Positions 35,560-48,680 of a DNA stretch of 64,000 bases are shown here, piece by piece (positions within the stretch are counted from its first letter, which is position 1; every line of letters starts with the position of its first letter). Below the pieces are notes generated by a model. The model was not told the DNA's origin and did not search any database. It worked only from the letters and a program-made list of their open reading frames with translations. Made by a program: the position numbers and the translations under genes. This stretch comes from Azolla pinnata (taxonomy: Eukaryota > Streptophyta > Polypodiopsida > Salviniales > Salviniaceae), in the NCBI GenBank assembly GCA_037176905.1, contig JBBBWG010027190.1:1-64000 (forward strand), given 5' to 3'.

Positions 35560-36225
35560 CTCGAATCCATGCTCGACATGCATGCATGCATGCAGCATGC
35601 ACACATACATGCATGCTTTGATTGAGATGCTGATGTTGGTGGTGTAATGACCACATGCAGTGTCATGCATACATGCACGCATGCATGCATTTTCATCCAG
35701 GATATGCGTACACATCCAGGATATGCGTACACATCCATGCGGCGCACATACATAATGTACGTGCATGCGTACATGCAGGCACGCACACATACATACCTAC
35801 ATACGCATGGCATATATACATACATACCTCGCAATCTCGTAGCCGCATGACGTACATACTGCATGCATGCATGCTTCACCGACACATACATGCATGCATG
35901 CATGCATGCTTCACCGACGCATACATGCGTGCATGAACATGCATAAATCGCAATTGGGTACATGCACGCGTGCATGCATAGCGGCATACCACCATGCAAA
36001 AACAAGCATGCACACATACATGCACGCACGCACGCACACACATGCATGCATGCATACATACACACGCATGCATGCATGCATACATACACACGCACGCATG
36101 CATGCATACATACACACGCACGCATGCATGCATACATACACACGCACGCATGCATGCATGCATACATACACACGCACGCATGCATGCATACATACACACG
36201 CATGCATGCATGCACCGGCATGCAT
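35560..36225. repeat. CATGCATG/CATACACACG minisatellite
   Basis: About 660 bases are dominated by (CATG)n, (CATA)n and CACACGCACG. At about 36030-36215 they are arranged as a regular ~30-base unit 'catgcatgcatacatacaca'. Alternating purine-pyrimidine content is very high. All six frames are nearly open, giving spurious Cys/Met/Ala/His-rich products. Confidence 0.97.
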
Positions 36226-36359
36226 ATCTTCCACAGGAGATGTGATGATGAGCGATGGAGGGTACTGCTGTGCGAGGAGGAAGAAGCATCTTTGCCAAGA
36301 ATCTTGGGCGACTGTTCCGAAATCCGAGGGGCCTTCTCTGCTGGGCATGTCCCATGTGG

Positions 36360-36500
36360 AACAGTCATGTCAAGGAAGTAGCAGAAAGCAGCAGGAAGCA
36401 GCAGGAAGAAGCAGCAGGAAGAAGCAGCAGGAAGCAGAAGAAGAAGAAAGGAGCAGAAGCAGGTGAAAGAAGCAGAAGAAGCAGCAAGAAGAAGGAGCAG
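36360..36500. repeat. AGCAGGA/AGAAGA purine repeat
   Basis: An imperfect run of 'agcagcaggaagaagcagcagg' units gives way to GAA triplets. It is strongly purine-biased on +. No coding function is evident. Confidence 0.9.
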
Positions 36501-39194
36501 CTGGAAATGGAAGATGGAATGGAGATCCCCAGGCACTTGTCAAAGAAGGAGGAAACCTTCTTCTGTACACGTGAACCGGTCATGGTCATCTTCATCATCA
36601 TCATCATCATCATCAGCATCATCAACGCCACCATCGCCAATCTGCTGCTTGCTTGTATGTCCATCTGTCGCTCTCTATCCCTTTCTTTCATCATATGAAT
36701 AGAACACAGTACGGGATCAAGATCGATCACAGCCCATTCTACTGTAGATATATGTATGTGTGTGTGTGTCTGTGTGCATATCCATGGATGGGAGGAAGCT
36801 TGGAAGGAGGATGGAGGTATAATGAATGGATGACCTAGGCCATCCACATCACCACATCTGAGGTTTAAATTTGGGGCCCCACGAATCTGCAAATCTGTGT
36901 CGGAAGATGTTTCCATCATGCAGCGATCCGATCTTGCAAGCCCCAAAGATCCTTCTTGAACAGATAAAAAAAGCCAACATCTGTGAGGGAACAGTGAAGA
37001 AAGTAAAGAGAAAGATGGTTTCTCTCCGGGATCAAAAATGGTGAGCTGAAAAGATCCACTAGATTTTACCGCAATAGCATAAAATCTTGCTCAAGCCCAA
37101 CCGCATACAGCATCAAAAACCCGGCCCTTGACATCTGTTAGATATGGGCTGTAGATGCCTGTACCGTTGCATGCATGTCTCCTTGCATCCCAAAAACATG
37201 CATGTATCCCTGCAATGCAAGCATATATGTATATATATATATATATGTGCAGGAGAAGAATCACATCGTTTCGTCGAATCGGAGGCGGTGCGGAATCTCG
37301 CCTTCTCGATTTCGATCCCCTCTTTGTCATGTGGTGTTTGTTCTCAACCACCACTCTCTCCTGTAGTGTGGATTGCTGCTAGCTAGATCTATCTATCTCT
37401 GCATGTGTAAAGAAAGGAATGAATGAATGAAGGTAGTAGAAATTGTGGATCTGTAGATGTCCGAGGACGACATTCTTTCAAAGGGAAAAGCGTGATAACG
37501 AGCTGATGGCCTAGGCGTTAGGGTTTCGGGTGCGGCAGTTATTACACTACCATACCATCACCACCACCACCACCACCACCCCCCTGCCTTTGCTTCGAAG
37601 CTTTCCTCCGGAAAAGGCGACGATTCGACGAAGAATCATCGCAACACGCCAAACAGACCCTGCCCCCCCCAATAAAATCAGCTCTAGGGTTTGTAGAGTT
37701 TAGGGCTTCACATGTGCATTGTGCAGTCCTTTTGTACCCTGCATCTTTTTTGCTACGTCGTTCCAGCTTCACGCTGGCTGGTTTTGGAATGCAGAGTCTA
37801 GGATTTAGGGTTCCGGGAAGTGTCTCAAGCAAAGCTGGATTTTGATCCGAATATGCCTCAGACCGAAAAGCTATTCGATTCAAGCTTGGGATAGGGATGG
37901 CCAATGGCCATTGAAGCCGCTCGGATCGAAGAACAACTACATCTCAACTGTTGTAAATGCAATCAATGGAGCACTTACTGAGCACAGATATGTTAGGTGC
38001 CCCAAGTCCATCTATGTATGTATATATAATCATCATGGGATAGGATCATAAAAAAGCCGCAAGAAAGACTGCACTGAGTACACCAAACGAGCCAATGAAT
38101 AAGTGATTGTTGGCATAGTAAATGAGAAATCATGAGCTACTGATCTCAGGCTTCAGCATTTGAACTGAACATTCAATAAAGACTTGTCCGCCAGAGATGG
38201 GCATGATTTGGTTGGTGTCTTGAAACATTAATCAAATATTTTCCATCCATTTATACTTATCCATCTATCTTATCATTCTGAATTATCATGATATCTTACC
38301 TGTGAATGAACATGGACAATTTGGATACCGACAAATCTTCCTTTGAATAGTGTGTGTCCAACCAAAAAAAAATTCGGGTTTCAATTAGAGGGAAGTATCA
38401 TTTGAATTCGTATGCACTCCGATAATAGAGGCTTTGGCAATCCAAATTTCAAACTGATTTCAAACTGAGAAGACTTTGAACAGGGAAAAAAAAACCCTTT
38501 GATTTTTCTGAGGTTCAAATTGAGGGTGGCCGATGACTCTCAAGGATTCTCAACTCCTATTAGAGTGTGCAGCTTTACTATCTATCACTGTTTATTTCAC
38601 TGCCACTTTCCTCTAATGTGTAAAATCTACAGTCACGAGTAGTCAAGGCCCACATTCTCAACTGGAGCTCTAATAACTTGGACGGCATGAGAGATGATCT
38701 ATTTTCCATTATGTGAAACAGCAAGGATTTTCTAGATCAATGTTTTATACTTCAAACAAACATTATGATTCAAAACGCACCAGAAGCTCAAAATGCACTC
38801 ACATTTTTTTGACTGATGGATCAATTCATCCGATTTGTCAGAAAAACTGCCTGCGTGCATCTGCACACTCAAATACCATTACAGAGTTAGAAAGCTGGGA
38901 TTCTGAATCGATAGGATATTGCCAAGGACCTCTCATTCCTTTTCCATATGAACAAGTTTAATTACAAACTGATCTGAAAACAAGTCAGATCTTTGGCTTT
39001 TGATCAGCAACCGAATTCTCCTGCACACTGATTTCCAATGCCTGAAAGACTATCTCATGAACAAGTTAAACCACAAACTGACCTGAAAACACATTATGAA
39101 CCAATCTGAAAACAAGTTTGGAGCTTCAGGTCTTCTTTGATTAGAAACCAAAATTCCTCCAATAATATACCTTCTCCCATTGCCTGCAAAACTG
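36501..39194. other. Intergenic, 3' of NRDE2
   Basis: No gene is recognised. There is a TCA run near 36592-36618, a CAC run at about 37557-37582 and telobox-like 'gggtttagagtttagg' text near 37680-37820. A diverged ~107-base tandem duplication lies at about 38948-39165, directly 3' of the NRDE2 stop, with shared 'gaacaagtt' and 'cacaaactga(t/c)ctgaaaac' text; it may be in the NRDE2 3' untranslated region. Confidence 0.55.
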
Positions 39195-42100
39195 TTATAA
39201 ACCCTCGTCTTCAGCTTCTTCTTTCGCCAATAATATCTCATATACATCTGTACGGAGCTGCAGCTCTTTTTCCCTCATTATGTCTTGGAAATCCGATAGT
39301 TCCTTCGCACTCAATATCATACTCATCTTCTCGAACCCATCCAACCACAACATCTTCGACCTACAATTACAAATTTGACAAAGTTTCACAACTTTGAATG
39401 ACAATAACAATAATATGATCTCTGTGATGATCTATGCATTTTGCAGGGTAAGGGAATATTTCTTAACCATGGGCAAGCATGAATAGCTCTGAAATATATA
39501 CGACGGGCAGCATCTGTATCGCCTCGAACATCAAGCTCAAAGGAAATATAGAACCTCCACAACACCACAGACTGTTGAGAGTTCAGCGTTTCGAGCGCCT
39601 TTTCAAATAAGCTACGGATACGAGCTTCACTCCCAGGCTTCCTGAGCTCGACGGAGATTGCAAACAGCCATATAACAATCGAGGGATTCCTGGATCATCG
39701 CACAATCAAACTAATCTGTAAGAACCGTATGCTATTTGCCAAACATGCATCCAAACACAACTTTCCAATAATTTATGCGGATACCACTCTGCTGTCAGAT
39801 ATTAACATCAAGACACTCCTACCTTAGGAGATATCTATGAGAATACCAATCAATTTCACACCAATCAATTTCACAAACATTTACCAGCAGACGGATGAGT
39901 GGTAGCAACTGTTGCAACCAGAGGGGTACTTTAGTTTAGTAAAATATCCCTTCTGGGATAATTTATCAGAATACAAATTGATTTCACAAACATTTATCAG
40001 CAAAGTACCCCTCCATAGTCACAAGAGTTGCAAATTGATGGCACTCAGGTAACGTTTGAATAAACTAAAGAGGATACTTTAGTAAATACCACAACAGATT
40101 TCTCGGTATTTATGGAAATTCCTCTACGTATAAAAATTATGTTGTCTACCTTAAACTTAGCCTCAACCATGACACTTACTTATGCAACATGTCATCAAAG
40201 AAACGGCGTAGATTATTTGTGCATGAGGTGGAAGAACTGCAGCGGATGTAAGCACTGAGAAGCTCGGGATTGTTAGGATATTGCGAAAGCCCACGGCAAA
40301 TAGTATCCCTCAGGACAGCTGGCTTTACATAATGGTTGCACTGCTCCATACGACGGATGTACTTCAAATATAACAATTCGAACTGAAGACTCTCTTGACG
40401 TTTACCTGGTATTGATTTCACCATCATTTAAATAAACCTTTTTCTGAATCCAACATTAATCAAGCAACAACATTGGGAGGGGTTTACAACACATGTGCAA
40501 AAGAAAAATTACGGCATCCACATCAACTGCATTATGTACACTTAAGGAAATTTATTCTAGCATAGTGAAGATTTCAACTATAAACAACTTCATCTGCAAA
40601 TAAATGGAAGAGGCATTCTCCTGGGTCACCGATTCCCAAGTTGTGAGTAATGAATCAATTTTTTGCACGAACTAAACAAGCACCTTTATTACACTAATAT
40701 CCATGATGATGATTGTCTTTTCCTGTAGTGCAATTATTGACATTGCAAGATCTGGATTGAGCTAACTAGAACTCAAATGAAAAGAAAATGAACCCCACTA
40801 ACCTGGAAGGCCCATCATAAAGCTTTCTTCAAATACTGAGCACGCTGCCTCAAATCCATCAATTAGAAGTTCAAATAATGCTGCACAACTTATCATGGCT
40901 CGAATTTGATCAGTCAGTTGTCCTTGATCTCGCCTTCTCCGTGACATGTATAGGTGTTCTTTGAAGCCATGTCTTGCCTTCAATATTTGGGTGCTTGAAG
41001 TTGGATTATCAACCTTATAAGGTGTATATGCTGTTCCAGAACCAAGACATGAAAGAATGTGTAATAATTTTTGGTGAGTCGCTGAAGATCCTAGCTTAGG
41101 TGCAGGCGGTAACTGAGACAGTTCAAGCTCTGCATAGCACTCATAAAGTATAGGAGCATGTAGCTGTGCCTCCTGCAACAAGATTCAGTGATAAAAATAC
41201 GGAACCATAAGCAAAAGGACATCCCAACAATAGAAGTATCAACAAACCTTTGATTGGGAGTTCAATGATGCCAATGTTGTGTCAAAAACTTTACGCGCTA
41301 CTTCAAGGTTTCCGAAGGATGCTTCTGCATGGGCATATGCTCCCATCAGTAAAACAGCCTGCTTGCAGACAGGAACGCGTGGAGCCTTAGGTAAGTGTCA
41401 GTACCAAAACTATGACTTCTCACATAGATGAAAATCAGTTACTCTTTAAGACTGAGATATCCAAACACATCTCTATGCACATAAATCACTATCATAGAAG
41501 AGATTATTAGACAGCACACAATACAATCATGGCTTGGTACATTCCATTAATGGATTAACAAAGAATTCCTGGAACCAGGAGGATATTATTCTTTTGTGGT
41601 AGGTACTACATCAGTGAGGAGCGAGAAAAATGGCTCCTATGTGAAGAATTGATACTCGTTTCTCATATTAACCCAACTGGTAGGAAGCATAAAACTTCTA
41701 CACCCCATTCTGAAACTTAAGAAAATAATATTTCGCAGGTCCAATCGTTCCATTATTGGATCAGTAAAGGTTTTGACTACTTTGTTGAAAGAGGAGGTTG
41801 TAACTCTTTTCAGTCAGCTATCATCCATTTATGCAGAGCCATGAAAAAAGGCATTTATTAACAACCAGTTCTCATCTTCACATTACACAGATTTTCTGGA
41901 CACAAAAATGTGTCCAACTCTGCATTTGAGGACTTAGAAAGAACGTTTTCGGCATAGTACACCCTAGAGCATAGCAAAGCCATTCATAAGGATGACTAGA
42001 ATACCAATAAAAATGTCAGAAAGGGTTGCCGAACACAAAGAAAGGATAAAGAAGGAAATAAGCTATATGTATCTTAAGTGACCAGAGTAGCTTTTGAGAC

Positions 42101-45100
42101 TAAATAAGGAGTTTCCTTCTTAGAGTGTTGCATTGTCTTTGAAAACAGACTAACACAAATACAATTTAAAAAAGGTGCCGACAATTTTTCTCAGCTATGA
42201 ATTTTTGAAAGATTTGGCTACCAATCTAGAGAGACAAGAAAAAGCACCTGACGATCACTTTTTAACAGCTTTTTGGCAAGACTACGTGCTCCATCATTTG
42301 CCCCCGTCCTATGAGTTTCCAGGCCTAGAAGCTTCTCTTGAAGAAATAAACTATTTAGAAAATGCGGCCTCAACAAAGTCAGGGCATTAGCCAAGAACTT
42401 GCATCTTTCCTTGTTTTGAAACATCCATTCAGACCCCCCTACAAGTTTTTTGAGAATATTTGAGCTTCCCATCTGGTTGAGGAGAGGACCACAAAGGTGC
42501 TCTAGGGAAGCCATCCTTTGCTTCCATCTCATACTGTTTGAGCAATACCTGGTATAGTGAAAATGTTTAACAATCAGCATCTTCAGAGACTATCACCTTA
42601 CGAACCTACAATCAATACTCAAGTATCAAATGGCAAGCAACAAAATGCTATCACACAATTTTTTTTACCAGTCAACGGAAGGCCCATCACAAAAATCAGT
42701 AAAATGGTAGATCATTTCGAGCTGTCCATCTATTGTCCTGAGAGAGAACAGACATTCTTGAACATCTTCAAACAGCACTGCTCTCTGAAGCTGCTCATCT
42801 TCTTCCTCTGCATCTGGGAATATCTCTTCATCATGGGCTGCCTTTACTGTTCTTCATGCACAAAGTAAACATATGAAGCATTGAGCAAAATTTAGCAAAG
42901 AAAAAAATACCGAGCACAATTTAAGATACTTACAATTACTGCTATGAACAGGCAACCACTGCAAAGAATCACGTCTCTGTTCCTCTTCAGACCAGCACTT
43001 CCAAGTTTCTGGATCCTTTATCTCTGATTCTTGCTCTGATTTAAGGGACAAACCTAATCTCTCCAGTAGCATCATTTCGTATTTCTCGTCTTCTTGTATT
43101 TCTTCTTCCTCTATGATCTCATTTTCCTCGACTCGATCCTCCAAAAGAGAGACATGTTCCTCTTCAATTTTCACATTCTTGGTTGGAGGCTCAAACCATC
43201 CAGTCCAGCCTCCTCCGACATCTTTTTCATCTTCCATATCCTCATCTGGGGCTTGAATAAGTTCTTCTTGTTTTTGCAGCCATTCTGCCCATCCAGTCGA
43301 ACCATCCTCTCCGATTCTCGGAGCTCCACTATCCCAAAAGTCCTTGAATAATCTCTTCTTACTCTTTTCATTTACTTCTATGTGAGGTGCAAATATACTG
43401 TAGTCAATTTGAGCTTGAAGCAAACCAATAGCAAACTCATGGTGACCAGCCTGCCACTCAAAGTGACACATATCCATAAACAGAGAAACTAAATCTTTTT
43501 CCATCGAAACTTCATCTCTTCCCTCGATATCCCCCGCAAATTCCTGTCAATCACTAAAACATGAGTTGCATGGAAGGCAGAACACAGATATAACTCTCTA
43601 TTGCACAAGTTTCAGAAATAGTCGGTGTACAACTGAAAATTATATACGCCATAACATGGATAAACACATACTGATCTTGCAACATTTGGAAAATTTCAAG
43701 TTTTTCTAATCACCAGAAAAACCAATTTCAGATGCTACACGAGAGAGAGACCCATCACGCTGAATTGACCTATTTTATATTATAACAATAGCTGAGGTAG
43801 AAAATGAAGAGTGAGACAAGTAAGAAAGCCTCAAGTTTTTGTCCCTAAGTTTAAAAACATGTTTGGGCAAGGATGGAAGATATCGAATGAACTTTGTTAA
43901 AGCTTTAGATATATCAGAGAAATTGTTTTAGTGCTCAAAACAGTACAGCATATCTAAAAGAAATACTTGCCTTCGAATTGTTAGCAACCCAATATGTTTG
44001 AATAGCACGAATATACTCTTTCCGCAAAGATGACTCTGTAAACATAGAAAATTCGCCTTTCCTGAAACTAAGGTATTCTGTCCATAGCTTATAACTCCTC
44101 GGATTATACTTTAGGCATTTTTCCCATTTTGAGATCAAAGTTGGTACATCATCTCTTTTTCTGCTTGTTTCCAGAAACAAGGACCACAAATCTTCACTAA
44201 AAGGATGAAATTCCATGGCTTTCTCCAACACTGCAATCTTCTTCTCCACTGCCTGTTGTATAGCAGCTTTTCTGGAGGCAGCCTTTATTAACTCATCCTG
44301 TCAACATGTCAACAATACTGTCACATGGTTATTATCTGGTAAATACCCCAAAAATCTTACTATACGTACCTGATTTTGCATCGTTTTCTAAATGCTGTTA
44401 GTCATCTACCAAAACAGAGAAACAAGCGATGGATTGACCATACAGTTGCCCGGATAGAATGTGCAAGTAAAAAAATGAGGGTTGAATCAACCAGATAATT
44501 GCTTAAATAGAGCATCTTCTTTCAAATACCATACATACTCTACGCTCTTCTAAGAACAGACGGTATTTGATAAAATGAAAACCATTTGAGGAGTATTTCG
44601 TAGTTTTTGCCACATACAACTTTACTATAAAATAAAGAAATACATAGATGACCAAGAGAAATATATGGGTTTCGTGAAACCATTCTCAATGAATCCTTGT
44701 AAATTGTTAGTAGACCACATGAACTAGTTCCATATAGCATTATACATCAAAATTCCTTTTCAAACAGGTAATGAAAATAAACTTTCAAACAGCAGTTACC
44801 ACAGAATACCTGAAAATTTACAAAGGCAATCCACAAACTCTCATCTTGTGGCCGTTCTCTTGTTTGCTGGTTGAAATCTTTCGTCTTACGAATGACATAA
44901 TCTTCCCAGCTTTCTTCTCTGAGTATGTAATTGGGCTCTGCCTCCTCGCTGAAGCCCTCGAGGGAAATAAAATCACCAGAATATAGATCCAATTTCACCG
45001 ATTTTGACTTGGAATGAGGTGTTATAATCTGAACCCTTTTAAAGTCTTTTCGCCGGTCAAGAGATGCATACTTTGCAGACCAGTATCGACCCTCTGCACG

Positions 45101-46483
45101 AATTTTCTCATCCATATTAGCACCATCTTCCTCCCAACGGGATCCAACAATATTAGAGAAAGGCTTTCCCCTAACACTCCGTGTAATCCTTATGCGGGAA
45201 CGGTGGAATTTTGGAACACTCATCCTACACAGATTAAGAGGATAAGCATCTTTCACTCTTTTTGAGATGGGTATATGACACTACACTTTTGAATAAATGA
45301 TTACAGGAGATCATGTATAGTGACTCATATACAGTTCTCTAATGCATCCTATTTATTCAACACACTATTGTATGCTAGTTTGTCAAAGACAATAATACTG
45401 CTTCAGCTGTTACATGCATAATATTGTATTATAACATGTTGTACAGAAACTTGAAGCTTGTACTGAAAATGAATTATACATAAAGCAGATGTGATTGAGC
45501 AGGTTAACTTGTACGATGTGCAGTACACAATATACATATGATGTGTTCTAACCTACACAGGTGTTTAACTTGTACATAAAGGCGATCATACTTCTAGTTT
45601 ACTTCATACAATGTGACTACTTTACCATATCCAGCAGTGCACATATATAGTGTTCGTGATTTTCATACAATGCTGTGATTTGTATTCAGGTGAATGATTA
45701 GATTATCATCATTAACGAGTATCAGCAAGTTCTCCTTACACACAGAGAGAGATATATATGTATGTATAAATTATACTCTAAGTTGTATCTACAAGATTAT
45801 GATCTAACCTGTACAATGAGTCATATGCCAGATTGTCACGATCTCCTCGAGCATCAAACTGATACTCCTTCATCTCTATATCCACAAATCGATCTTTTCC
45901 ACGAATTCCTTTACTCTTGTCCATAACTGAACTTTCCAATCTCTTCTTTTTCCTTTCAAGTTTCCCTCTATGCCTGTTGTGGCTTCTCTCCCTGTCCCTT
46001 TTCCTCTTAAAATCCTTGCTCTCGGTATACTCATGGTTGTCCTGTTTCTCCGAATACTCAAGACCTGCCTTACCTTTCTCTTCTTCTTCTTCTTCTTCTT
46101 CATCATCTTCATCTTTATATTCAACCCCTTTTGATGGGCTATGAAGCAACAAATCCGAAGGCTTGCTCGCACTGGCATGCTGAACCTGAATTTCTTCAGA
46201 ATACCATGGAGGAATGGGTAGAGGTTCCGGAATGAGCTTTTCTGAGAAGCTCTCGTTCGAGAGCCATGAGAGCTTATCCTTGTCTTCTACAGTGGACAGA
46301 TCTTGAGATACTGAGACCTCCTGGAAGCAGAGGAGGCAGCATCAAGAAAGAGAACAAAGAGAATCGTGCGGGGAAAGAGGAGGAGGAGGGGAATTTGAAA
46401 AGAAAGCTTACCCGGCGAGCGATGGGGAAGAGGCTGCTGGGGGATCCGAGAGGGAAGAGGGGAGGCAGATTTCCTCTGTCCAT
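39195..46483 (-). CDS. NRDE2: NRDE2-like nuclear RNA surveillance protein
   Basis: Twelve exons, in order: 46412-46483, 45809-46320, 44810-45224, 43971-44297, 42934-43543, 42669-42846, 42248-42548, 41248-41358, 40803-41172, 40180-40405, 39468-39689 and 39195-39360, giving 1,169 residues. NRDE2 acts in nuclear RNA processing and decay and in nuclear RNAi, with MTR4/exosome and splicing factors in other organisms. The N-terminus has SWLSNESFSEKLIPEPLPIP, then a Lys/Arg/Glu-rich segment ending in the conserved GDRDNLAYDSLYRM. Next come GRYWSAKYASLDRRKDFKR and ESWEDYVIRKTKDFN. The rest is a long series of HAT/TPR-like helical repeats, for example LISKWEKCLKYNP, FGNLEVARKVFDTTL and DTDAARRIYFRAIHACPW. 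The last exon carries KELSDFQDIMREKELQLR. Eleven introns: ten GT-AG, while the one at 43544-43970 fits only with a GC donor. Confidence 0.95.
39780..40080. repeat. Imperfect duplication in an NRDE2 intron
   Basis: The text 'caatttcacaaacattta(c/t)cagca' and related 'gggtact'/'gataattt' elements recur with a spacing of roughly 100-125 bases in the intron between 39690 and 40179. Confidence 0.6.
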
Positions 46484-46560
46484 ACTACTCCATGGACAGC
46501 GAGATCGACAAAAAGAAGCAGCTCTATTTCTCTGTCGAGAATTGGTAAACACAAATCGCC
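46484..46560 (-). promoter_or_regulatory. NRDE2 leader with a two-codon upstream ORF
   Basis: On the minus strand an ATG at 46493 opens ATG-GAG-TAG, ending at 46485, one base before the main ATG at 46483. It is out of frame with NRDE2. Whether this ATG is in the mRNA depends on the transcription start. Confidence 0.5.
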
Positions 46561-46564
46561 CACA

Positions 46565-46915
46565 TCAGCACCATTCCTCTTCTTCTTCTTCTTCAAATTC
46601 TTCAAATCGCCCACATCATCACCATTCTTCTTCTTCTTCTTCTTCTTTTTCTTCTTCTTCAAATCACCTACACCATCACCATTCTTCTTCTTCTTCTTCT
46701 TCTTCTTCAAATCACCTACACCATCACCATTCTTCTTCTTCTTCTTCTTCTTCTTCAAATCACCCACATCATCACCATTCTTTTTCTTCTTCTTCTTCTT
46801 CTTCTTCTTCTTCTTCTTCTTCTTCTCCAAATCGCCCACATCATCACCATTTCTATCTCTTCTTCTTCTTCAAATCGCCCACATCATCATCATTTCTTCT
46901 TCTTTCTTTTTCTTT
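46565..46915. repeat. Compound CACATCATCACCATTC(TTC)n minisatellite
   Basis: About seven units each hold 'caaatcgcccacatcatcac' (or 'caaatcacctacaccatcac') followed by a variable TTC run. On + the open frame spells His4-Ser(n)-Asn-x-Pro/Leu repeats; on - it spells Lys(n)-Asn-Gly-Asp. It lies in the 5' flank of NRDE2 and is best read as repeat DNA. Confidence 0.95.
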
Positions 46916-48025
46916 CAATGGAATTGGGATTTGTTGTTGTTGTTGTTGTTTGTTTGGTAAAGAAAATTTTCACCCATTTTAGAAGTTCTGGTATAAATTC
47001 TGTATAATCTAGTATGAAATTTGTATAATTTGGTGTAAATTCGTATAAATTATAGTATGAATCGCTAAAAAAAAGGCTCCTTGGGTATGAAAGTCAAGCT
47101 CAAATAGCAGTGGCAACAGGTATCTAGTACTATTTTTCATTTGCTATTTGAAATGAAATAGCGAACCCAATTCGTGAAATAGTTGCGAAACAGTGTTTGG
47201 CAATTGCTTACTACAGAATAGCGATATTCTAGTCTCGTGGTAATGTATAAGGATTAAGCCACCTTAGAATTTTTGTTTATAAGAGAGCTTCTCGATGATT
47301 TTGTTCGTGCTGCCCACGTACTCTGCATTTTCTTCGTTTAATCTCGCCCTAGTCTCGATCTATTTTAGGTAAGATTCCTCTCCACCACGTATCTACTGCT
47401 GCATCACGACTAGTGTCCCTGTTCTTGATGCTAGAGTCCGACCTTGATGTTTGCTCTTGCATCATAGCCCTTCTTTGCTTGTAGAGCTTCCTTCTCTCCC
47501 AAAGATTTTATGTTTTCTTCTTGGTCTTCGAAACTGCTTCAACGTTGTTCTTTACTAGTATCTGTACAAAATGCCTGCTTTGATAGTTGTCAGTGCCAAT
47601 TTGCATGATGCACTGGGTCTATCAGTGACGTAGATGTCGCTAAGTTAGGACTTAGTGACATATTGATTGTAATACTTGAAGTAGTCCAAACCGATTAGTT
47701 AAGGCAATAGTCGATTCAGATTGATACACTACGGTTACGAGTTCAATCATCGAAGATCCAGGTTTTGATATTTAGCTACATTGCTACTACTACCTAGATT
47801 GATGATCTTCGTCACCAAAGGATTACTGGATTGATCAACTACATCATTAATCCCAATGATTAGCCACCGAGCTTCGTCGATGTGGAGATTAAGCACCGTG
47901 ATGATTAGAAGATCAACCAGATTAATTGCCATGCATGATTTATGATTCATGGAATAATGTACATCCAATTGATCCAACAAAAAAATACAGTGTTTATGAG
48001 CCCCATGGAGTGCATCTTAAGAATA
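46916..48025. other. Intergenic, no gene seen
   Basis: This is AT-rich sequence with a short TTG run near 46931-46950. I see no coding exon, RNA gene or transposon end. Confidence 0.5.
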
Positions 48026-48029
48026 TTTT

Positions 48030-48680
48030 GGCAAATCCTATTCAATTAGGGGATTTTACTGATCCTTTGATATTAGGACATTTTGGCTGATCATATCCAA
48101 TTAGGGCATTTTGGCTAATCTTATTAAATTAGGGAATTTCGGCTAATCTTACGACAATTAGGATATATCGGTTAATCCTCTACAATTAGGCTATTTTGGC
48201 TGCCCCTATTCAGTTGGGACATTTTGGCTAATCCCATGCAATTAGGGCATTTTGGCTAATCCTATGCAATTAGGGAGTTTTGTCTAATCGTATTCAATTA
48301 GAGCGTTTTAGCTAACCCTATGCAATTAGGGCATTTTAGCCGATCCTATGCAATTAGGGCATTTTGGCTAATCCTATGCAATTAGAGAATTTTTGTCTAA
48401 ACCTATTCAATCAGAGCGTTTTAGCTCACCCTATGCAATTAGGGCATTTTGGCCGATCCTATGCAATTAGGGCATTGTGTCTAATCCTATTCAATTACGA
48501 AATTTTGGCTAATCCAATGCAATCAGGGTTCTTTGGCTGATCCTATGCAATCGGGACAGTTTGGTTGATCCTATTATGCAATTAGGGCATTTTGGCAGAT
48601 CATATGCAACTAGGAAATTTTGGCCAATTCTCTGTAATTAGGGCAATTCTGGCTAATCCTATGGAGTTGGGTCATTTTTA
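48030..48680 (+). repeat. ~27-bp minisatellite (CTATGCAATTAGGGCATTTTGGCTAATC type)
   Basis: Around two dozen imperfect copies of a unit close to 'ctatgcaattagggcatttt' plus 'ggctaatc' run head to tail for about 650 bases. Divergence between units suggests an old array; the central units are most alike. It is non-coding. Confidence 0.95.

Noticed and set aside
35244-36536. Long Cys/Met/Ala/His-rich open frames on both strands
   Set aside because: They are produced by the CATG, CATA and GATGGT repeats, which lack stop codons in most frames. No conserved motif is present.
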